DNA from: CAYUZU01 sp964448675
GTDB taxonomy: Bacteria; Planctomycetota; Phycisphaerae; UBA1845; Fen-1342
Reading direction: 5' to 3'
DNA length: 64,000 bases
Assembly (NCBI GenBank): GCA_964448675.1
Contig: CAYUZU010000012.1
Span: forward strand, 1 to 64,000
Notes under the pieces: model-generated
What the model was told of the DNA's origin: nothing
What the model saw: the letters and a program-made list of their open reading frames with translations, nothing else
Database searches by the model: none
Part shown: positions 44,996 through 58,259 of the stretch, one piece after another
Numbering within the stretch: the first letter of the stretch is position 1
Layout of the letters: each line of letters opens with the position of its first letter
Translations under genes and position numbers: made by a program

Positions 44996-46363
44996 ATGGA
45001 CAGTGTCATCGCCTATCTGCGCGAGCAGCGCGAAAACCACCTCGAATGGGCCAAGGCCCTGTGCCGTATCCCCAGCATCAGCACCAAAGCCGAACGCAAG
45101 GCGGATGTCGCCGCCGCCGTCAAGTGGACACGCGATTTGTGCGAACAGATCGGGCTCGAAGCGTCCGTGCACGAGACCGGCGGCCACCCGCTGGTCTACG
45201 CCCAGCACTGCCAGGCCGCTGACGCCCCGACGTACCTGGTCTACGGCCATGTCGACGTGCAGCCCGAGGGCGACCTGGGTCTGTGGGACGCCGACCCGTT
45301 CGAGCCGGTCATCAAGGAGGGCAAGCTCATCTGCCGCGGGGCCGCCGACGACAAGGGCCAGATCCTGGTGCACCTGCGGGCGGTGGCCGGGTGGCTGGCG
45401 ACCGAGCGGCGGCTGCCGGTCAATCTCAAGTTTCTGTTCGAGGGGGAGGAGGAGATCGCCTCACCCAATCTCCGGCCGTTCCTCGAGCAGCACACCGACC
45501 TGCTGCGTTGCGAGCACATCCTGATCTCCGACACCGGCATGTACGCCGACGGCTGGCCCACGATCACTTACGGCACGCGTGGCCTGCTCTATAAGGAGAT
45601 CCGCCTGTACGGCCCGCGGCACGACCTGCACAGCGGGTCCTTCGGCGGCACCGTCGCGAATCCGGCGACGGTGCTGGCGCAGGTCATTGCCGGCTTGCGC
45701 GACGCCGATGAGCGCGTCACCATCCCCGGCTTCTACGATGACGTCGCGGCGCCGAGCGACGACGAGCGGCGGCAACTCCGGTCGCTGCCGCTGGCGGACG
45801 AGGAATTCGCCGCCGCGATCGGTGCGCCGGGCGTCGCCGGCGAGTGCGGCTTCTCGACCAACGAGCGGCGCTGGGTGCGGCCGACGCTGGACGTCAACGG
45901 CATCTACGGGGGGTTCATGGCCGAGGGCGCCAACACGATCATCCCCAAGATGGCCGGGGCCAAGGTCAGCATGCGGCTGGTGCCGGACCAGGATGGCGGC
46001 AAGCTGAGCGAGCAGTTCGACGCGGCGGTGCGGACGCTGTGCCCGGATACCGTGCGGCTGGAGATCCTCAACCACGGTCACGCCGACGCGTACGCCACGT
46101 CGCTCGACAGCAAACCGATGCGGGCGGCGCACCGGGCGCTGCGCGAGGCGTTCGAGCGTGAGCCGGCGCTGGTGCGCGAGGGTGGCTCGCTGCCGATTCT
46201 GCCGATGTTCAAGAAAGTGCTCGGTGCCGATAGCCTGATGCTGGGCTTCGCCGGCCCGAACTGCAACGCCCACGGTCCTAACGAAAACGCCGTGCTGGCC
46301 GATCTCGATCGCGGCGCGGAGGCGGTCGCGCGGCTGTACGCCTATCTTGGGGATGGTGACTGA
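44996..46363 (+). CDS. M20-family metallopeptidase (dipeptidase-like)
   Basis: A 455-residue cytosolic enzyme started at ATG 44996 (GAGAGG upstream) rather than the TTG at 44990. The two-zinc M20 site is intact: YGHVDVQPEG (His and Asp), RGAADDKGQI (bridging Asp), FEGEEEIAS (catalytic Glu and ligand) and a late His (NCNAHGPNENA). The inserted dimerisation lid runs about 195-315 (GPRHDLHSGSFGGTVANP). Length and motifs resemble the CNDP/DapE-type dipeptidases. Likely role: peptide salvage; exact specificity cannot be read. Confidence 0.92.
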   Translation: MDSVIAYLREQRENHLEWAKALCRIPSISTKAERKADVAAAVKWTRDLCEQIGLEASVHETGGHPLVYAQHCQAADAPTYLVYGHVDVQPEGDLGLWDADPFEPVIKEGKLICRGAADDKGQILVHLRAVAGWLATERRLPVNLKFLFEGEEEIASPNLRPFLEQHTDLLRCEHILISDTGMYADGWPTITYGTRGLLYKEIRLYGPRHDLHSGSFGGTVANPATVLAQVIAGLRDADERVTIPGFYDDVAAPSDDERRQLRSLPLADEEFAAAIGAPGVAGECGFSTNERRWVRPTLDVNGIYGGFMAEGANTIIPKMAGAKVSMRLVPDQDGGKLSEQFDAAVRTLCPDTVRLEILNHGHADAYATSLDSKPMRAAHRALREAFEREPALVREGGSLPILPMFKKVLGADSLMLGFAGPNCNAHGPNENAVLADLDRGAEAVARLYAYLGDGD

Positions 46364-46453
46364 AGAACAGCGACGAAGCCACGGAGGAGAGGCCAAGGCG
46401 CGCAACTCTGGCTGGCGGATCGCTGACGGCTGACGGCTGCGAGCTCGCCCGCC

Positions 46454-46908
46454 TCAGGTATCCTTGCGATCCGCCGGCGGCACGTTGATGATCTCGGCGA
46501 ACATCCCGAGCTTGCGGATGCACCCGATGAAATCACGGTACTCGACCGGCTTGGTCACGTACGCATTGCACTTGAGGCCGTAGCACAGCTCGACCTCGCG
46601 CGGGTTGTCCGCTGTCGTAAGCATGATGACGGGAATCTGCCGGTGGCGCGGGTCGGCCTTGAGCTGTTCGAGCGCTTCGACGCCATCGACGCGCGGCATC
46701 TTGATGTCCAGCAGGATGATGATGGGGTTGGGGTGCTTCTGGCCCGCAGGCGCCCCTTCGTGCCGGATGTAGTCGAGCAGCTCCTGCCCATCGCACACGC
46801 GAACGATCCGGTTCACCACGCCGGTGCCGCGGAGGTTGTCCATGATGAGCTCGGCGTGACCGTCATCATCCTCGGCGAGCACGATATCGATCAGCGGCCG
46901 ACCGGCAC

Positions 46909-46912
<4 letters not shown>
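46454..46912 (-). CDS. single-domain response regulator (CheY-like)
   Basis: A 152-residue receiver with AEDDDGHAEL (acidic pocket), phospho-acceptor Asp in IILLDIKMPRVDG (about residue 70), Thr in MLTTAD and Lys in VTKPVEYRDF. This Rcp1/hybrid-type receiver form commonly pairs with phytochrome or CheB/CheR-type kinases. Its start overlaps the kinase stop by ATGA, so it is translated with it and is its probable phospho-target. No output domain follows, so it presumably acts through protein contacts. Confidence 0.93.
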
Positions 46913-50760
<3,848 letters not shown>

Positions 50761-51035
50761 CTACGGACACTCCTGCGTACAGCCCCCCTCCCGCCACCCA
50801 TCGTCACAGGCCCAGTGCCTCGGCTGCTTTTGCCGTTTATACTATCGGATTCGATGCGGCTGCAAGCGCCGAAAACGCGCCCGGCAATCGTAGTCAACAC
50901 GAGACAAATAGGACTTTTGTTGACCTCTTTTGTTCGCCTGCTAGCATCTAGCGAGGGTTCGGACGCCTTTTCTGCGTCTGCGTGGTCACTCTGCCCGATG
51001 CTTGTGGTGGAACGACGCTCCCTGGAGGACGCCCG

Positions 51036-53249
51036 TTGAACAACCCCGGACCGTACCCCCCACCACGGCCCGCCGCTCGCCCGCTCGTGGCGACCACGCC
51101 CCTGTGCGCGGCGCTGGTGCTGCTGGCGACCGCGGCCGAGCCCGCCTACGCGTATGTCGGGCCGGGCGCAGGATTTGCAATCGGCACCACGCTGGTCACG
51201 GTTTTTCTGGCGTTCTTTTCCGCAGTCGGTGCACTGCTCCTGTGGCCGTTCCGCTGGCTGATCCGCTCGCTCCGCCAACGCCGGGCCCACGCGCAGGCCC
51301 GCGTCAAACGCGTGGTCGTGCTGGGGCTGGACGGGCTCGAAACCTCACTGGTCGAGCGGTACATGAGTGCGGGCAAGCTGCCGAACTTCGCCAAGCTGCG
51401 CGAGACGGGCTGCTATCGGCGGTTGGGCACCACCGCCCCCGCGATGACCCCCGTCGCGTGGTCGTCCTTCCTCACCGGCTGTAACCCCGGCAAGCACAAC
51501 GTCTTCGATTTCCTGACCCGCGACCGCAACACCTACCTGCCCACGCTGTCGTCGGTGCAGATCGGTGGGCCGCGCAAGACGCTCAAGCTCGGCAAGTACC
51601 GCATTCCCCTCGGCAAACCCGACGTCCGCCTGCTGCGGAAGGGGAAGCCGTTCTGGAACATCCTCGGCGAGCACGGCATCTTCTCCAACATCATCCGCAT
51701 GCCGATCACCTTTCCGCCGGAGAAATTCCGCGGCGCCCTGCTGTCGGCGATGAGTGTGCCCGACCTTCGCGGCAGCCAGGGCACGTTCTCCTTCTATTCC
51801 ACCAACGGCACCACCGCCGAGGAACACACCGGCGGCGAGCAGATCCGCGTGCAGCGCGCGGACGACCGCATTCGATCGCACCTCGTCGGCCCGCCCAACA
51901 CGATCGTCGCGGGCGGCGACAGCATGCGCTGCCCGTTCGAAGTCCGGATTGAGGGTCCCGACGGGGCCACCATGAAGATTGACGGCCAGACCATCCGGCT
52001 GCAGCGCGGCCAGTACACGCCGTGGATCAAGGTCAGTTTCCGCGCCGGGCTGGGCATCAAGGTGAAGGGCATCTGCCAGTTCCTGCTCATCGAGACGCAG
52101 CCCGCGTTCAAGCTCTACGTGACGCCGATCCAGATCGACCCGGCCAGCCCGGCGTTGCCGATCTCGCATCCGGTGATCTACTCCACCTACCTGGCGAAGC
52201 TGCTCGGGCCCTACGCGACGATGGGGCTGGCGGAGGACACGTGGGGGCTGAACGCACGGATTCTCGACGACGAGACGTTCCTGCACCAATGCAACCAGGT
52301 CGACGATGAGCGCATCGCGATGTTCCACGACGCGCTGGAGAAGGTCAGCCAGGGGCTGTGCGTCTGTGTGGTCGACGGCCCCGACCGCATCCACCACATG
52401 TTCTGGCGCTACATCGACCCCAAGCATCCCGCCCACGATGGCCAGGACGGCCCCCAGGTCCGCGACGCGATCGAGCAAATGTACATCCGGATGGACGAGC
52501 TCGTCGGGGAGACGATGGACCGCTGCGACGACGAGGGCACCATGCTGCTGGTCATCTCGGACCACGGCTGCAAGTCCTTCCGCCGCGGTCTCGACCTCAA
52601 CTACTGGCTCGAGCAGAACGGCTACCTCAAGCTCAAGCCTGATGGCCGCTACCAGAACTACCTCCGCGGCGTCGACTGGTCGCAGACGCGCGCCTACTGC
52701 CTCGGCCTGGCCGGCATCTGGCTGAACATCAAGGGGCGCGAGGCCCAGGGCATCGTCGAGCCTGCTGACGCTCCAGCGCTGCGGGCCGAGCTCTGCGCGA
52801 AGCTCGACGGCCTGAAGGATGACGCCACGGGCGAAACCGCCATCAACCGCGTGTTCGATACCAGCCGGATTTATCGCGGGCCGTACAAGGACGACGCGCC
52901 CGACCTGATCGTCGGCTACAACGACGGCTACCGCGTATGCTGGGAAGGGGCGGTCGGGCAGCCGACCGACAGGCTTTTCCACGACAACGTCAAGGCCTGG
53001 AGCGGCGATCACTGCATCGACCCGCGACTCGTGCCCGGCGTGATGTTCTGCAATCGCCGCGTGGCCGAAGAGAATCCGCATATTTCCGATCTGGCGCCTA
53101 CGATCCTGTCGCTGTTCGGCGTCACGGTGCCGGGCAATATGGACGGCAGGTCACTGACCGTGAGCGACGCGGGCGAGGCGTCGCCGGGCGCTGCGGCCGT
53201 ACCTGAAACACGGGAAGAAGTCGAGCAGGCCGAGCCTGCGGGAGTATAA
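51036..53249 (+). CDS. alkaline-phosphatase-superfamily phosphodiesterase, membrane-anchored (first of pair)
   Basis: A 737-residue protein. The start is a TTG at 51036: GGAGG lies seven bases upstream and no in-frame ATG is near. Two hydrophobic helices (about 20-40 and 48-72) place the C-terminal domain in the periplasm or on the cytosolic face. The AP/nucleotide-pyrophosphatase metal site is complete: GLDGLE (Asp), TAPAMTPVAWSSFLTG (nucleophile Thr), DGPDRIHHMFW (Asp, His), ISDHGCKSFRR (Asp, His) and WSGDHCI (His). A beta-rich insert spans about 290-400. The family hydrolyses phosphodiesters. It lies six bases upstream of a paralogue, so both act in one transcript. Confidence 0.9.
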   Translation: MNNPGPYPPPRPAARPLVATTPLCAALVLLATAAEPAYAYVGPGAGFAIGTTLVTVFLAFFSAVGALLLWPFRWLIRSLRQRRAHAQARVKRVVVLGLDGLETSLVERYMSAGKLPNFAKLRETGCYRRLGTTAPAMTPVAWSSFLTGCNPGKHNVFDFLTRDRNTYLPTLSSVQIGGPRKTLKLGKYRIPLGKPDVRLLRKGKPFWNILGEHGIFSNIIRMPITFPPEKFRGALLSAMSVPDLRGSQGTFSFYSTNGTTAEEHTGGEQIRVQRADDRIRSHLVGPPNTIVAGGDSMRCPFEVRIEGPDGATMKIDGQTIRLQRGQYTPWIKVSFRAGLGIKVKGICQFLLIETQPAFKLYVTPIQIDPASPALPISHPVIYSTYLAKLLGPYATMGLAEDTWGLNARILDDETFLHQCNQVDDERIAMFHDALEKVSQGLCVCVVDGPDRIHHMFWRYIDPKHPAHDGQDGPQVRDAIEQMYIRMDELVGETMDRCDDEGTMLLVISDHGCKSFRRGLDLNYWLEQNGYLKLKPDGRYQNYLRGVDWSQTRAYCLGLAGIWLNIKGREAQGIVEPADAPALRAELCAKLDGLKDDATGETAINRVFDTSRIYRGPYKDDAPDLIVGYNDGYRVCWEGAVGQPTDRLFHDNVKAWSGDHCIDPRLVPGVMFCNRRVAEENPHISDLAPTILSLFGVTVPGNMDGRSLTVSDAGEASPGAAAVPETREEVEQAEPAGV

Positions 53250-53255
53250 GGAACC

Positions 53256-55307
53256 ATGGTCTTCGCTGGACAAGATCCGGTCAGCCGACGGCGCTTCCTC
53301 CAGATTGCGGGCGCTTCGGGGCTGGCCTCGGTATTGTGCTTCTACGGCGGCTGCACGGGCGGCCAGCACCGGCGCAGCAAGGCCCGCGGCAAGAAGATGA
53401 TCGTCATCGGTGTCGATGGCATGGACCCGCGCATGGCGCAGCGGCTGATGGATCGCGGGAAGATGCCGCGGCTCGCCAAGCTGCGCGAGGCGGGCGGCTT
53501 CACGCCGCTGGGCACCAGCCACCCGCCGCAAAGCCCCGTCGCATGGGCGAACTTCATCACCGGGGCGAATCCCGGCGAGCACGCGATTTTCGATTTCATT
53601 CACCGCGACCCGAGCCGGCAGTGCGCTCCCTTCTATTCCGGCGCCCAGACGCTGGAGAGCGAAGAGGGCTGGGAGGTCGGCGAGCACCGCCTGCCGCTGA
53701 CGTTCTGGCCGTTCAACCACTCGACGACGCACACGCTCTTGCGCCGCGAAGGCACACCCTTCTGGGACTACCTCGACCACGCCGGCATCCCGTCGACGTT
53801 CTACGACATTCCGTCGAACTACCCCCCGAGCCCGTCGGTTGCCGGCAATCACTGCTGCCTGAGCGGCATGGGCACGCCCGACCTGCTCGGCACGTACGGC
53901 ACGTACCAGGTGTACTCGACACGGCAGCGGAAGCAGCGCGACCGCCAGGGCGGCGTGCACTATCCGATCGTCTTCAAGGACAATGAGGCGACCGCCACGC
54001 TGCGTGGCCCGCTGAACACGCTGCTCAAGCAGCCCGAGCACACCGAGGCGACGTTCAAGGTCTTTCGCGATACGAAGCGCAAGCTGGCGCGCATCGAGCT
54101 CCAGGGCCAGACCATCGTGCTCCGCACCAACGAATGGAGCGACTGGAAGAAGGTGTCCTTCGCCCTGCGCATGCCGTCGTTCCTGCCCAACGACGAGGTC
54201 ACCGGCATCTGCCGCTTCTTCCTGCAGGAGGCCTCGCCGCACTTCCGCCTCTACGTGTCGCCGGTGAACATCGACCCCTCGGCCCCGGCCCAGCAGGTAA
54301 GCGAGCCGGGCAACTTCGTCGAGAACATCGCCGACGAGCTCGGCCTGTTCGCCACCACCGGCTTTCAGGAAGACCACAAAGCGCTCACCAACGGCGTGTT
54401 CACCGACGACGAGTATCAGCGCCAGGCCGACTTCGTGCTGGAAGAGCGGCTGAATCTGCTCAACTACGCGCTGGAGCACTACGACGACGGCCTGCTGTTC
54501 TTCTACTTCTCCAGCACCGACCTCCAGGCGCACATGTTCTACTGGGATTCGGAAGACAAGCACCCCACGCGCACGGCCGCCGACGCCGAAAAGTACATGG
54601 GTGTGCTCGAGGAACTCTATGCGCGGATGGACAACGTGATCGGCGACCTGCTCGACAAGTACGGGCAGGACACGACGGTGATGCTGCTGTCCGACCACGG
54701 CTTCTGCAACTTCCGCCGGCAGTTCAACCTGAATACGTGGCTGCGGGAGAATGGCTATCTCTCGCCCCAGTGGTGCACGTCGCTCTACGCCCTGCCGCGC
54801 CAGACGCCGCCGGAATGGTCGCGCACCCAGGCCTATGGGCTCGGGCTCAACGGCCTGTACCTGAACCTGCGCGGCCGCGAGAAATACGGCGCGGTCGCCC
54901 CGTCGCAGCGCGAGGCGCTGTTAGAGGAGCTGCGCGAGAAACTGCTCGCCGTGCGCGATCCGGAGAATGGCCAGCCGGCCATCAAGGCGGTCTATCGTGC
55001 CGACGAGGTTTATGACGGGCCGTACGTCGAACGCGCACCCGACCTGATCATCGGTTACAGCCGCGGCTACCGGTGTTCGTGGGACACGGCGCTCGGTACA
55101 ATCACCGACGAGGTCTTCAGCGACAACACCAAGGCATGGAGCGCCGACCACTGCATGGCCACCGAGGAGCTGCCGGGCGTACTGTTCTGCAACCGCCCCA
55201 TCAAGCGGGCCGACCCGTCGCTGATCGACATGGCCCCGACCATCCTCGAGGAATTCGGCCTCGAGAAGCCCGCGCACATGCGCGGCGGCAGTGTTTTCCG
55301 CGTTTGA
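53256..55307 (+). CDS. alkaline-phosphatase-superfamily protein, Tat lipoprotein (second of pair)
   Basis: A 683-residue paralogue of the preceding gene. The N-terminus is a Tat signal that also looks like a lipobox (SRRRFLQIAGASG...FYGGC), predicting a folded, lipid-anchored periplasmic enzyme. The metal site is intact: GVDGMDP (Asp), SHPPQSPVAWANF (nucleophile Ser instead of Thr), SSTDLQAHMFY (Asp, His), LSDHGFCNFRR (Asp, His) and WSADHCM (His). The Ser/Thr difference from the partner and different anchoring suggest divided roles. Its start follows the first enzyme's stop by six bases. Confidence 0.9.
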   Translation: MVFAGQDPVSRRRFLQIAGASGLASVLCFYGGCTGGQHRRSKARGKKMIVIGVDGMDPRMAQRLMDRGKMPRLAKLREAGGFTPLGTSHPPQSPVAWANFITGANPGEHAIFDFIHRDPSRQCAPFYSGAQTLESEEGWEVGEHRLPLTFWPFNHSTTHTLLRREGTPFWDYLDHAGIPSTFYDIPSNYPPSPSVAGNHCCLSGMGTPDLLGTYGTYQVYSTRQRKQRDRQGGVHYPIVFKDNEATATLRGPLNTLLKQPEHTEATFKVFRDTKRKLARIELQGQTIVLRTNEWSDWKKVSFALRMPSFLPNDEVTGICRFFLQEASPHFRLYVSPVNIDPSAPAQQVSEPGNFVENIADELGLFATTGFQEDHKALTNGVFTDDEYQRQADFVLEERLNLLNYALEHYDDGLLFFYFSSTDLQAHMFYWDSEDKHPTRTAADAEKYMGVLEELYARMDNVIGDLLDKYGQDTTVMLLSDHGFCNFRRQFNLNTWLRENGYLSPQWCTSLYALPRQTPPEWSRTQAYGLGLNGLYLNLRGREKYGAVAPSQREALLEELREKLLAVRDPENGQPAIKAVYRADEVYDGPYVERAPDLIIGYSRGYRCSWDTALGTITDEVFSDNTKAWSADHCMATEELPGVLFCNRPIKRADPSLIDMAPTILEEFGLEKPAHMRGGSVFRV

Positions 55308-55330
55308 TTCACCAGCAAGGAGCAGGCCCT

Positions 55331-55516
55331 GTGGCGAAGATCAAGATCGACGACAGCTTGTACGACCGCGTGAAGAAGATCTCCGAGACGGCCGGGTACG
55401 GCTCGCCCGAGGAGTTCATCGTCCACATGATCGAGAAGGAGCTGGCCCAGGTCGAGTCGGCCGAAGACGAGCAGCAGGTCATCGACCGCCTCAAGGGCCT
55501 CGGCTACCTCGAATAA
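55331..55516 (+). CDS. small ribbon-helix-helix-like protein
   Basis: A 61-residue protein starting with GTG at 55331, with AGGAG eight bases upstream. It reads as one short strand (VAKIKIDDSLYDRV), a helix (KKISETAGYG) and another helix (SPEEFIVHMIEKEL), the pattern of ribbon-helix-helix (CopG/Arc) folds, followed by an acidic tail. It could bind DNA as a dimer or act as a small partner of the phosphodiesterases. It lies between the enzyme pair and the membrane protein on the same strand; there is no toxin gene beside it, so a toxin-antitoxin role is not supported. Confidence 0.75.
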   Translation: MAKIKIDDSLYDRVKKISETAGYGSPEEFIVHMIEKELAQVESAEDEQQVIDRLKGLGYLE

Positions 55517-55567
55517 GCGCCCCATCCCCGGCCTCCTGTGCAGCACGCGTAGACGGGAACACGCCTG

Positions 55568-56512
55568 ATGTCCGTGATCAACTGGTTGCTGCTGAGCATC
55601 GGCGACCTGGTGCAGTGGGCCTGGCACGCGCTCGGGGCCCTGTTCGCCGGCCTCTGCGCCGCCCTCGACTACATACTCAACCCCATCCTGTCGCCGGTGC
55701 TCGCGGTCCTCAACCGCGTGCTCACGCCGGCGGCCGACGCCGTTTACGCCGCGCTCGGCGCCCTGCCGGTCTGGCTGGGGCTGACGATCGTGTCGGCGAT
55801 CTGCGGCGTGCTGATGCTGATCGCGTTCAAGTACCTCTCGAACCAGGAGGCGATCGGCCGCTCGCGCGACCGCATGAGTGCCCACCTGCTCTCGCTCAAG
55901 CTGTTCAAGGACGACATCGGCGTGACGTTCCGCGCCCAGAAGCGGCTGTTCACGGCCCTGCTCGTCTGGCAGTGGCACATGCTGCGGCCGCTGTTCGCAC
56001 TGATCATCCTGCTGCTCCCCGTGTTCGCGCAGATGGGCTTGCGCTACCAGTGGCGCCCGCTGGAACCAGGCGAAGAGACCCTGGTACGGATTCAGCTCGA
56101 CCCCAACCCCGGCCGCGTCGAGAACGCAATGCTGCGCCCCTCACCGGCGATCACCGAGCAGGTCGGCCCGGTCGCCGGCGACCAGGCGCTGGTCTGGCGC
56201 ATCCGCGCGGGCGCGCCCGGCCGCTACCAGTTGCAGTTCGAGCTCGATGGGCAGGTGATCGAGAAAGAGCTCGTCGTCGGCAACCCGTTCCAGCGGGTCA
56301 GCGCCGTCCGCCCCGGCCACACCTGGACCACGCAGCTGCTGCACCCCGCCGAGTCGCGGCTGCCCAGCGACAGCCCGGTGCAGGCAATCGAAATCGAATA
56401 CGGCGGCGTGGATTCGTGGGTTTACGGGCAGAACTGGTGGATTCTGTACTTCTTCATCGTCTCGATGCTCGCGGCGATCGCGCTGCTACCGTTCTTCAAG
56501 GTACGGTTTTGA
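55568..56512 (+). CDS. multi-pass membrane protein with beta domain (possible Oxa1-superfamily-like), unknown function
   Basis: A 314-residue protein: hydrophobic helices at about 5-35, 68-88 and 133-150, a charged amphipathic stretch between them (RSRDRMSAHLLSLKLFKDD), a periplasmic beta domain (about 155-280), and a final helix (about 288-308). The helix, charged coil, helix order recalls DUF106/EMC3/TMCO1-type insertases, but no key motif is decisive, so I treat it as unknown. It starts 51 bp after the small protein and completes a four-gene cluster with the two phosphodiesterases. Its 3' end overlaps the convergent glycosyltransferase gene by 27 bp. Confidence 0.65.
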   Translation: MSVINWLLLSIGDLVQWAWHALGALFAGLCAALDYILNPILSPVLAVLNRVLTPAADAVYAALGALPVWLGLTIVSAICGVLMLIAFKYLSNQEAIGRSRDRMSAHLLSLKLFKDDIGVTFRAQKRLFTALLVWQWHMLRPLFALIILLLPVFAQMGLRYQWRPLEPGEETLVRIQLDPNPGRVENAMLRPSPAITEQVGPVAGDQALVWRIRAGAPGRYQLQFELDGQVIEKELVVGNPFQRVSAVRPGHTWTTQLLHPAESRLPSDSPVQAIEIEYGGVDSWVYGQNWWILYFFIVSMLAAIALLPFFKVRF

Positions 56513-58234
56513 ACGCCCCTGCGAGCGAGCGCCTTGCGGGACGATGCCTTCCAGCCGATCCGACAGGTTCTTGTCGTTCGGGCCGAGCCGGTCGGCCCGC
56601 TTGAACAGGTAGATCGTGCCGAAACGCGGCACCTCCGCCACCAGGCGATAGCGCTCGTCAATCCAGCGGGCGAACTGCGGCCCCGTCGGCCAGTTCTTGT
56701 CTTCCTTACGGCCATACAGCTTGAAATAGTCGTCCGCCGACATGACCAGCAGCACGGGCGGGTCGGCATAGAGCGCGTCCTCCAGCTCGCGGGCGATGCG
56801 CTCGGCGACGGGGTTTTCGTAGAGCTGGCCGATCTTCTCGGTCGTCGCGTACCGCGATACGTTCGGCCGCCGCGCCACGAGGTAGGTGCCGGGCATGTAG
56901 CCAAGGCACTGGATGGTGTCGCCGGGGTCGGTGATGTCGCGTACGGCCCGGCCGACGACTTCCCAGCGGGCCTGCTCCTTCTGGTCGAACCGGAACACCA
57001 GCACCTTCGAGACTTCCTGGAACTGTAGCTGGACCGACTCGGCCGCGAAGTACCCCATCACCACGACCGCGACGGCCACCCACGCCCGTTGCTGCAGGCG
57101 CCGCAGCAGCTTCGTTTCGGCCCGCAGCACATTGATGAGGTAGCCGGCCAACAGCAGCAGCGGCGGGATCGCCGGCACCAGGTAGTGGCGAAAGCCGTGC
57201 GGGCTGAGCAGTGCTCCCCAGAACGCGACCACGAACCACAACGCGAACAGCAGGAAGTACCCCGGGCACACCGGCCGCACGGCGCTGAGCGGCTGCTCGA
57301 TCTCCGGCGGGCGGAACCTGGGGCGGGCCCACCACAGCACGGCGTGGATCGTGGCCGCCGCCGCCATCAACAACGGCAGGAGCAGGATCGGGTGCACGTG
57401 CTGCTCGAGCAGCTTCCAGCTGACGTAGCGGAACGGGAACTGGCTCGAGCCGTGTGCGAAGTACTCGCGATTGAACGCGAACGCCGCGTAATAGGCGGCC
57501 TGGAGTGCGCCCTGGCTCGCGAGGTAGCCCGCGGCCAGGAGAATCGTAGTGACGGCGCCACCCAGCAGCAGGAAGCAGCGCTTGGCGCCCGTCCCGAGCG
57601 CCAGCCGGCCGGCAAGCACCATGATGATCGTGTGCAGCCCCATGCAGCCCCACGCCGCCAGCCCGACCTGCTTGAACAGGAACGCCGCCCCGCACAGCCC
57701 CCCCGCGACATACCACGTCCACCAGCGGTCGCGGGCCCAGCCGCGCATGTAGAGTGCGACCGCCGCCAGCTCGAACGCGACCAGGAAGGTCTCGGTGCGG
57801 TTGGTGCCGCCGGTGTAGAACGCGTGCGTGAGGTAGAAGCTGAGCAGGATGGTGGTCAGCGCGGCGGCACTGCGATGGTAGACGGACGCGGCCGTCACGA
57901 AGAACGCGACGTGCGCCGCGACCATGGCCGCCGCACACATCGCGATCACGCCGAAGTAGCTGCCGCCGACGACGAGCATCCCGATCGCGTTGATCCAGTA
58001 GATGCCGGGCGGCTTGTTGTCCCAGACGTCGAGGTACACGGTGGCGCCGTTGGCGATGCGCCAGCCGAAGTAGCCGAACATCTGGTCGTCGACCACGTCG
58101 ATGCGCCAATACGCGATGAACTGCGACAGCGCGATCAGCGGCGCGATGATGAGCACCATCACGAGGACCAGTTCGCGCAGCGGCGTGCCGGCGGCGCGCT
58201 CTTCGCTCACCGGCAGGCTGTTCTCATCGCTCAT
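56486..58234 (-). CDS. GT39/PMT-type membrane glycosyltransferase
   Basis: A 582-residue protein with about ten transmembrane helices and a C-terminal soluble domain (about 420-560). The first periplasmic loop carries DDQMFGYFGWRIANGATVY and WDNKPPG, the acidic motif of lipid-phosphosugar-using GT39/ArnT-like mannosyltransferases. The ATG at 58234 is preferred to a GTG six bases upstream; the ribosome binding site is weak. It should transfer a sugar from a polyprenyl phosphate to a protein or lipid in the envelope. It lies 25 bp after the superoxide dismutase stop and is convergent with the cluster membrane protein. Confidence 0.82.
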   Translation of the reverse strand: MSDENSLPVSEERAAGTPLRELVLVMVLIIAPLIALSQFIAYWRIDVVDDQMFGYFGWRIANGATVYLDVWDNKPPGIYWINAIGMLVVGGSYFGVIAMCAAAMVAAHVAFFVTAASVYHRSAAALTTILLSFYLTHAFYTGGTNRTETFLVAFELAAVALYMRGWARDRWWTWYVAGGLCGAAFLFKQVGLAAWGCMGLHTIIMVLAGRLALGTGAKRCFLLLGGAVTTILLAAGYLASQGALQAAYYAAFAFNREYFAHGSSQFPFRYVSWKLLEQHVHPILLLPLLMAAAATIHAVLWWARPRFRPPEIEQPLSAVRPVCPGYFLLFALWFVVAFWGALLSPHGFRHYLVPAIPPLLLLAGYLINVLRAETKLLRRLQQRAWVAVAVVVMGYFAAESVQLQFQEVSKVLVFRFDQKEQARWEVVGRAVRDITDPGDTIQCLGYMPGTYLVARRPNVSRYATTEKIGQLYENPVAERIARELEDALYADPPVLLVMSADDYFKLYGRKEDKNWPTGPQFARWIDERYRLVAEVPRFGTIYLFKRADRLGPNDKNLSDRLEGIVPQGARSQGRSKPYLEER

Positions 58235-58259
58235 CGGCACTCACTGTCGGGCGGCGGGA

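Noticed and set aside
55331..55516. toxin-antitoxin antitoxin
   Set aside because: The small protein resembles ribbon-helix-helix folds, but no toxin-like gene is adjacent; its neighbours are phosphodiesterases and a membrane protein.
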